A stretch of DNA of 10,340 bases from Deltaproteobacteria bacterium (GTDB lineage: Bacteria; Desulfobacterota; DSM-4660; Desulfatiglandales; B25-G16): positions 1 through 10,340 of the forward strand of contig JAGYMO010000093.1 of assembly GCA_018400255.1 (NCBI GenBank), given 5' to 3'. The translations under genes and the position numbers were made by a program. The notes under the pieces were generated by a model that was given only the letters and a program-made list of their open reading frames with translations, was not told where the DNA came from and searched no databases. How positions within the stretch are numbered: the first letter of the stretch is position 1; every line of letters starts with the position of its first letter. Shown one piece after another: positions 6,293 to 10,340 of the stretch.

Positions 6293-8986
6293 CTATATAT
6301 TCTCAATACTTATTGCGCAAACTTTAAACTCCGGTATCTTCGCAATTGGGTCAAGCGCTGCGTTAGTTAGTTTGTTGGCTGCGGCCTCGGCAAAATGAAA
6401 TGGGATAAAGATTGAGCCTTTTATCGACTTGTCAGAAATATTTGCCCTAGCCTCAATCTCCCCTCTTCTCGATTTTACCCTTAACATACCACCTTGTTTT
6501 ACATTATAGTCAAGGGCATCCTCCGGGGAAATTTCAACGAAACATTCCGGCACCATCTCATTTAGGCCTTCGGATTGCATAGTCATCGTACCAGTATGAA
6601 AATGATACAATACGCGCCCTGTAGTTAGATAAAGAGGATAGTCCTTGTCTGGCAATTCTGCAGGTGGAATATATTCCAACGCATAAAATGAACCCTTTCC
6701 CTTTGTAAACTGACCTACATGTAATATGGGTGTCCCTGGATGATCTTCCGTAGGACAAGGCCAATGAAGCCCCTTTTTTTCTAACCTTCTGTAGGATATA
6801 CCTCCATACGACGGCGTGACGCTGTTCATTTCCTCCGCTATAGCCTCTGGGCTATTGTATGCCATTGGGTATCCCATCCTTGAAGATAGGTCACATATAA
6901 TCTCCCAATCCTGACGTGCCTCACCCGGTGTATCAACGGCCTTACGAACCCTTTGAGACCTTCTCTCGGTATTTGTGAATGTTCCATCCTTCTCTGCAAA
7001 AGAGGCTGAAGGCAAAACAACATCTGCGAGCTTCGCAGTAGGGCTCATAAAGATATCCTGGACTACCAAAAATTCCAGTTTTTTGAGGCACTCTTCTGCA
7101 TGATTAAGGTCAGGGTCTGAGACTAAAGGATTTTCCCCTATAATATACAATGCCTTTACTTTGCCCTTTCCTGCCATCTCCACCGTTTCCGTTACAGTAA
7201 GCCCAGGTTTGTCAGGGAGATTCTTAACGCCCCATGCCTTTTCCATTTTTTCCCTGGCATCCGGGCTTGCAACCTGTTGGTAGCCGCTATAAACATTAGG
7301 GAGTGCTCCAAGATCACAAGCACCCTGGACATTATTCTGCCCCCTTAATGGATTAACCCCTCCTCCTGGAACACCTACATTTCCGCATAGCATTGCCAGG
7401 TTTGCCATTGACTTCACATTATCAGTGCCTGTACTGTGCTGGGTTATACCCATAGCGAAAAATATAGAGGCAGGCTTCGCATTGCCATATAGTCTGGCTG
7501 CCTTTATAATCTCTTCTGCTGGGATTCCCGTAATGTTGGAAACATATTCCGGATTGTATTTTTCAACCATCTTTTTTAGCTCATCAAACCCCTCTGTCCG
7601 GCTTTCGACATACTCCTTATCATAAAGTCCCTCTTTAATGATTACATGCATCATGCCATTAGCCCATGCCACATCTGTCCCTAATGTTTGCCTTAACCAC
7701 ATGGTAGAAAAGCGGGTTAATTCGATACGTCTAGGATCTATAACTATGAGCTTAACCCTGCCCGATTCAACAGCGCGTTTAATATATGATGATATAACGG
7801 GATGGGCCTCAGTAGTATTGGAGCCGGTTACGAGGATGACCTCTGATTTATTAATATCAGCTATAGGGTTTGTCATTGCTCCAGATCCAAAGGCAAGCGC
7901 AAGCCCGGCTACTGTTGATGCGTGGCATAGCCTGGCACAGTGGTCTACGTTGTTTGTGCCAATAACAGCCCTGGTAAATTTTTGGGCTAGATAATTTTCT
8001 TCATTTGTTATCTTAGCGGAAGAAAAAACTGAAATACTGTCAGGCCCATTTTTAGATTTTGTATCCTCTAATCTTTTTGCCACAAGTGAAAGAGCATCAT
8101 TCCAAGAGGCCTCCCTAAATTCGCCATCTTTCTTTATTAGGGGTACCCTGAGGCGTTCAGAATCATTTACAAAGTCATATCCAAACCGACCCTTCACGCA
8201 AAGGCTTCCATAATTAGGCGGAATTTCCTCTGTGCCTGTTACCCTCACTATTTTATTGTCCTTTATGTGGAGATCTAGCTGACAACCCACCCCACAATAT
8301 GGGCATGTAGTCTTAACTACACTTTCCTCCCAGTTTCTCGCCTGAAATCGTCGAGGTTTTTCTATCAAGGCGCCTACTGGGCAAGCCTGCACGCATTCTC
8401 CACAAAACACACAATCTGATTCATTTAAAGGAAGATCTCCGATGGCCACAATCTTCGATGCAGCCCCCCTATAACCATAGGAAATAGCCCTGTTTACCTG
8501 GACTTCATTGCACGCCTGAACACAACGACCACACATTATGCATCTGGAAAAGTCCCTTATGATCATGGCATTATTTGTTTCCGCAGGATATTTGGAAGGA
8601 GTTTCTGGAAATCGAACAGTCTCTACCTGATATCTATATGCAAGGTCCTGAAGGCGACAGTTGCCGTTTGCCTCGCAGGTAAGGCAATTGTGGTGTCCAG
8701 ATGAAAGAAGAAGCTCAATATTAATTTTTCTGGATTTTACTACCCTTTCAGACTCCGTTTCAACTACCATATTTCTGGCGGCGGGTGTGGCACAGGCAGG
8801 CAACAGCGTTCTTGCCCCTTTAACCTCGACAACACACATCCTACATGCACCTGTGGGCGTATAGCCCTTAATATGGCATAAGGTCGGGATATAAATGTTA
8901 TTTCTTTCTGCTACCTCAAGTATAGTTTCATTAGGCTCGAATGGATATTCGGTTCCATTTATAGTAATTATATTTTCGCTGGCCAC
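6293..8986 (-). CDS. fdhA: Formate dehydrogenase catalytic subunit, NuoG-like N-terminus, cysteine (non-Sec) type
   Basis: The 897-residue protein is the Mo/W-bis-pterin subunit that interconverts formate and CO2. The N-terminal [2Fe-2S] ferredoxin domain uses C37, C48, C51 and C65. A NuoG-type cluster segment follows (H98/H99, C101, C104, C110), then a 2x[4Fe-4S] domain (C149, C152, C155, C159; C192, C195, C198, C202). The molybdopterin oxidoreductase domain starts with a [4Fe-4S] motif (C228, C231, C235, C263) and has K265 nearby. The metal ligand is C354, followed by H355, in CARLCHASTVAG; the codon is TGC at 7927-7925, so selenocysteine is not used. A C-terminal pterin-dinucleotide domain contains FHTGTMT. 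No Tat signal is visible, so it is cytoplasmic. The start is GTG, with GGGAG about 7 bases upstream; the in-frame ATG upstream (9010-9008) runs into a stop after three codons. It is first in the operon, behind the promoter at 9176-9148. Confidence 0.93.
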   Translation of the reverse strand: MASENIITINGTEYPFEPNETILEVAERNNIYIPTLCHIKGYTPTGACRMCVVEVKGARTLLPACATPAARNMVVETESERVVKSRKINIELLLSSGHHNCLTCEANGNCRLQDLAYRYQVETVRFPETPSKYPAETNNAMIIRDFSRCIMCGRCVQACNEVQVNRAISYGYRGAASKIVAIGDLPLNESDCVFCGECVQACPVGALIEKPRRFQARNWEESVVKTTCPYCGVGCQLDLHIKDNKIVRVTGTEEIPPNYGSLCVKGRFGYDFVNDSERLRVPLIKKDGEFREASWNDALSLVAKRLEDTKSKNGPDSISVFSSAKITNEENYLAQKFTRAVIGTNNVDHCARLCHASTVAGLALAFGSGAMTNPIADINKSEVILVTGSNTTEAHPVISSYIKRAVESGRVKLIVIDPRRIELTRFSTMWLRQTLGTDVAWANGMMHVIIKEGLYDKEYVESRTEGFDELKKMVEKYNPEYVSNITGIPAEEIIKAARLYGNAKPASIFFAMGITQHSTGTDNVKSMANLAMLCGNVGVPGGGVNPLRGQNNVQGACDLGALPNVYSGYQQVASPDAREKMEKAWGVKNLPDKPGLTVTETVEMAGKGKVKALYIIGENPLVSDPDLNHAEECLKKLEFLVVQDIFMSPTAKLADVVLPSASFAEKDGTFTNTERRSQRVRKAVDTPGEARQDWEIICDLSSRMGYPMAYNSPEAIAEEMNSVTPSYGGISYRRLEKKGLHWPCPTEDHPGTPILHVGQFTKGKGSFYALEYIPPAELPDKDYPLYLTTGRVLYHFHTGTMTMQSEGLNEMVPECFVEISPEDALDYNVKQGGMLRVKSRRGEIEARANISDKSIKGSIFIPFHFAEAAANKLTNAALDPIAKIPEFKVCAISIENI

Positions 8987-9147
8987 GATTTTCTCCCTTT
9001 ATCTTATCATTGCTTTTTCTTAGGGCTTGAAAAGTTCTATATTTTTTATGATTATACCTTTACAGTGAAATGTTTTCTTTAATGTTAGAGTAAACTGAAA
9101 AAGTTGTGTAAGTTATGCTATGCTGACGTCTGAACATGGCTGTGGCG
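8987..9147 (-). promoter_or_regulatory. Predicted 5' leader of the fdhA operon
   Basis: If transcription starts a few bases after the -10 element at 9153-9148, the mRNA has an AT-rich leader of about 155 bases before the GTG of fdhA. It contains direct copies of AAGTTGTG (9101-9108) and AAGTTATG (9110-9117), given in plus-strand reading, and a minus-strand TATAAT at 9056-9051 without a good -35. I do not recognise a riboswitch. In particular I cannot identify a molybdenum-cofactor element, and no strong terminator-like hairpin is present. Confidence 0.35.
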
Positions 9148-9171
9148 TTTATAATATCCTGACCATAACTT
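9110..9171. repeat. Perfect 8-base inverted repeat flanking the fdhA promoter start region
   Basis: AAGTTATG at 9110-9117 is the exact reverse complement of CATAACTT at 9164-9171. One arm lies in the spacer between the -35 and -10 elements and touches the -35. The other lies about 25-30 bases downstream of the expected start. The centre-to-centre distance is 54 bases, close to five helical turns. This arrangement would suit a repressor binding two half-sites, but chance occurrence in AT-rich DNA is possible. Confidence 0.35.
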
Positions 9172-9176
9172 GTCAA
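9148..9176 (-). promoter_or_regulatory. Sigma-70-type promoter for the fdhA operon
   Basis: On the minus strand TTGACA (9176-9171, a perfect -35) is followed after 17 bases by TATAAA (9153-9148, five of six matches to the -10 consensus). It faces the five-gene block, whose first start codon lies at 8986, and is the best promoter match I found upstream of it. Transcription would begin near 9141. No upstream TGGCAC/TTGC sigma-54 pattern was seen here. Confidence 0.7.
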
Positions 9177-9244
9177 GGAAAAATCCTCTTTTTTAAGGTT
9201 AATTAATTGAAGGCTTTTTTAAAAGAAACATAACCAAAAAACAC

Positions 9245-9268
9245 TATTTTTTCTCTGGATAAAAAATA
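9245..9268. repeat. 8-base AT inverted repeat
   Basis: TATTTTTT (9245-9252) and AAAAAATA (9261-9268) form a perfect palindrome around an 8-base centre. Such A/T-only arms arise easily by chance in this composition. The element could act as a weak hairpin or a bent-DNA tract upstream of the fdhA promoter. No function is assigned. Confidence 0.35.
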
Positions 9269-9283
9269 TCGTTGCAATTAGTA

Positions 9284-9341
9284 AAAATGACACTTAGTGA
9301 GGTCATTGTATCGAATTTGATTTGATGCACTAAGTCATTTT
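9284..9341. repeat. Long imperfect inverted repeat, 14 paired bases
   Basis: AAAATG-AC-ACTTAGTG (9284-9299) pairs with CACTAAGT-CATTTT (9328-9341): eight pairs, a two-base AC bulge, then six more pairs. The 28-base centre contains ATCGAATTTGAT (9310-9321), itself nearly palindromic. The A-rich left flank and T-rich right edge resemble a bidirectional terminator, which would insulate the divergent genes. It could also be an operator pair or the remnant of a small mobile repeat. Confidence 0.5.
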
Positions 9342-9465
9342 GGAAAAAGATTCACGAAATTTATTGCTTTAAGAGATTAGCTGTTATAGCATTTCCATGA
9401 TTGTATGAATGTATTACAAGAGTGAAGGCTTCTTCTAATGTGTTATGTGTATTATAGACACTAAA

Positions 9466-9484
9466 AATTGGCGTGCAGCCAATT
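9466..9484. promoter_or_regulatory. Palindromic candidate operator AATTGGC-N5-GCCAATT
   Basis: Seven-base perfect arms, 9466-9472 and 9478-9484, flank the five-base centre GTGCA. The site lies about 38 bases upstream of the -35 of the rightward promoter, a usual place for an activator or repressor dimer. I cannot assign a regulator family. Confidence 0.4.
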
Positions 9485-9521
9485 AAGACAGCATTCCATA
9501 TAATCTATGCTTAATATTGAC

Positions 9522-9550
9522 TTGAAATATTCATTATGAAGACTTATCAT
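9522..9550 (+). promoter_or_regulatory. Predicted sigma-70-type promoter of the BAX inhibitor-1 family gene
   Basis: TTGAAA (9522-9527) and TATCAT (9545-9550) each match the consensus at five of six positions and are spaced by exactly 17 bases. Transcription would start near 9557 and give a leader of about 54 bases before the ATG at 9611. Confidence 0.55.
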
Positions 9551-9610
9551 ATTGTTATTAATTCCCCAAAACATTAAAAAATAAATCGAAAAATCAGGAG
9601 GTCTAAAATA

Positions 9611-10315
9611 ATGGACTCAATTTCTTACACAAAATCAAGGGCAGATGTAGTTGTCAACGATTTTGTCAGGAGCGTTTATAACTGGATGTGCATAGGTCTT
9701 GCGCTTACAGGATTTATTGCCTTTTATGTATCTCACAGTGAAACCATGATGAGAATGATATTCGGAAACAGCTTTCTGTTTTTTGGTCTCATCATTGCCG
9801 AATTGGCCTTGGTATTCACCATAAGCAGCAGGGTAAACAGGATGAGCGCATCTACCTCTACTGCCCTTTTTGTTATATACTCTGCACTCAATGGCGTAAC
9901 CCTTTCGTTCATCTTTCTTGCTTACGCGAAGGCGTCTATAGTAAGCACGTTTTTTATCTGCTCAGGAACCTTCCTGGCAACAAGCATATACGCGTGGACC
10001 ACCAAGAGGGATTTAACCTCGCTAGGCAGTTTCTTCATTATGGGCCTTATGGGTATTATTATTGCCTCATTAGTTAATCTATTTATCCGCAGCAGTGCCA
10101 TGAGTATGATTATTAGCTATATAGGTGTCTTTGTCTTTATAGGCCTGACAGCCTATGACACACAAAAATTAAAGAATATGGCCCTAAGTCAGCCGGATGG
10201 GCTTGATACTGCCGTTATAAGGAAGGGGGCAATATTAGGTGCGCTTTCCCTGTATCTTGATTTCATCAACCTCTTTTTGATGCTTCTTAGGATATTCGGT
10301 GGGGGCAGAGAGTAA
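9611..10315 (+). CDS. BAX inhibitor-1 family (YccA/YbhL/YetJ-like) membrane protein
   Basis: The 234-residue protein has the family's usual length and about seven hydrophobic segments: roughly 22-42, 54-72, 82-104, 108-128, 138-158, 164-182 and 206-229. Family hallmarks are VYNWMCIGLALTGF near the N-terminus, SALNGVTLSF (91-100), GLTAYDTQKLK (178-188) and GALSLYLDFINLFL (210-223). D183 and D217 match the conserved Asp pair that, in Bacillus YetJ, forms the pH-sensitive calcium-leak site. Bacterial members sit in the cytoplasmic membrane; some act as calcium leak channels and YccA modulates FtsH. The precise role here cannot be read from the sequence. The ATG follows AGGAGGT by 8 bases. The gene diverges from the fdhA operon and there is no sign that they share a function. 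Confidence 0.92.
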   Translation: MDSISYTKSRADVVVNDFVRSVYNWMCIGLALTGFIAFYVSHSETMMRMIFGNSFLFFGLIIAELALVFTISSRVNRMSASTSTALFVIYSALNGVTLSFIFLAYAKASIVSTFFICSGTFLATSIYAWTTKRDLTSLGSFFIMGLMGIIIASLVNLFIRSSAMSMIISYIGVFVFIGLTAYDTQKLKNMALSQPDGLDTAVIRKGAILGALSLYLDFINLFLMLLRIFGGGRE

Positions 10316-10340
10316 AAGGAGATATGCAATAGCATTGTTA
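10316..10340 (+). other. Window end, ribosome-binding-like sequence without a supported gene
   Basis: AAGGAG immediately follows the stop of the membrane-protein gene and precedes an ATG at 10324, but that frame reads ATG CAA TAG and ends at once. A gene starting beyond the window, or at a TTG near 10335, is possible but unsupported. Confidence 0.3.

Larger units (their letters stand above)
9177..9521. other. AT-rich divergent intergenic region with inverted repeats
   Basis: This stretch separates the leftward fdhA promoter from the rightward promoter of the membrane-protein gene. No open reading frame with a ribosome binding site is visible; the ATG at 9288 opens only about 12 codons. Three inverted repeats (listed separately at 9245, 9284 and 9466) stand out against otherwise featureless AT-rich sequence with many A and T tracts. 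I see no tRNA or known RNA family here. Confidence 0.5.

Noticed and set aside
7638..7994. Plus-strand open frame of 118 codons inside fdhA
   Set aside because: It is antisense to the catalytic domain of formate dehydrogenase, and its composition reflects the complementary strand. No family motif is seen.
9051..9056. Minus-strand TATAAT in the fdhA leader as the main promoter
   Set aside because: The -35 position reads AAGAAA at 17 bases. The upstream TTGACA-N17-TATAAA pair is far better.
8987..9140. Molybdenum-cofactor riboswitch in the fdhA leader
   Set aside because: This was considered because FdhA needs Mo or W, but the leader is AT-rich and I can find no conserved helices resembling that family.
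10324..10332. Short gene after the BAX inhibitor-1 family gene
   Set aside because: Despite an upstream AAGGAG, the frame is ATG CAA TAG and ends after two codons.

Overview
The window looks like a bacterial chromosome segment from a strict anaerobe. The main reason is one co-directional minus-strand block of five genes (8986 down to 313) that encode a cytoplasmic, iron-sulfur-rich formate dehydrogenase together with NADH- and NADPH-handling flavoprotein modules. Base composition is moderate and no phylogenetic marker is present. An acetogen, syntroph or sulfate-reducer-like lineage, or an uncultured anaerobic phylum, would fit, but I cannot name the taxon.

Layout. Positions 1-312 hold no gene I can support. 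The first 100 bases are GC-rich (61 of 100 by count) and contain a short tandem repeat and several small hairpins. More inverted repeats follow up to the 3' end of the operon. Next, reading the minus strand in order of transcription, come fdhA (8986-6293, GTG start), a NuoE/HydC-like [2Fe-2S] subunit (6274-5780), a 1038-residue fusion of a HydB/NuoF-like subunit with a GltD-like FAD/NADPH module (5768-2652), an NfnA-like FAD/[2Fe-2S] subunit (2630-1800) and an NfnB-like FAD/2x[4Fe-4S] subunit (1722-313). The first four genes are separated by 11-21 bases, each with its own Shine-Dalgarno sequence. The last gap is 77 bases. A strong sigma-70-type promoter (TTGACA, 17 bases, TATAAA) lies at 9176-9148 and would give a leader of roughly 155 bases before fdhA. 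Positions 8987-9610 form a divergent, AT-rich control region with four inverted repeats and a second promoter candidate reading rightward. On the plus strand, 9611-10315 encodes a seven-segment membrane protein of the BAX inhibitor-1 family, which has no evident link to the operon.

How the genes could work together (inference). FdhA oxidises formate or reduces CO2 at a Mo/W-bis-pterin site with a cysteine ligand. Electrons run through its N-terminal clusters to the NuoE/NuoF-type FMN and NAD(H) site. The attached GltD module and the NfnA/NfnB pair add two further NADPH-type FAD sites and one NfnA FAD. The set could therefore interconvert formate, NADH, NADPH and probably ferredoxin, as a formate dehydrogenase joined to an Nfn-type transhydrogenase. 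The separate NfnB keeps Nfn-type cluster motifs, whereas the fused copy has GltD-type motifs. The most unusual sequence details are the NuoF-GltD fusion itself, a Gly at the third expected cysteine of its N3-type [4Fe-4S] site, and an RCLxC half-motif at the extreme C-terminus.
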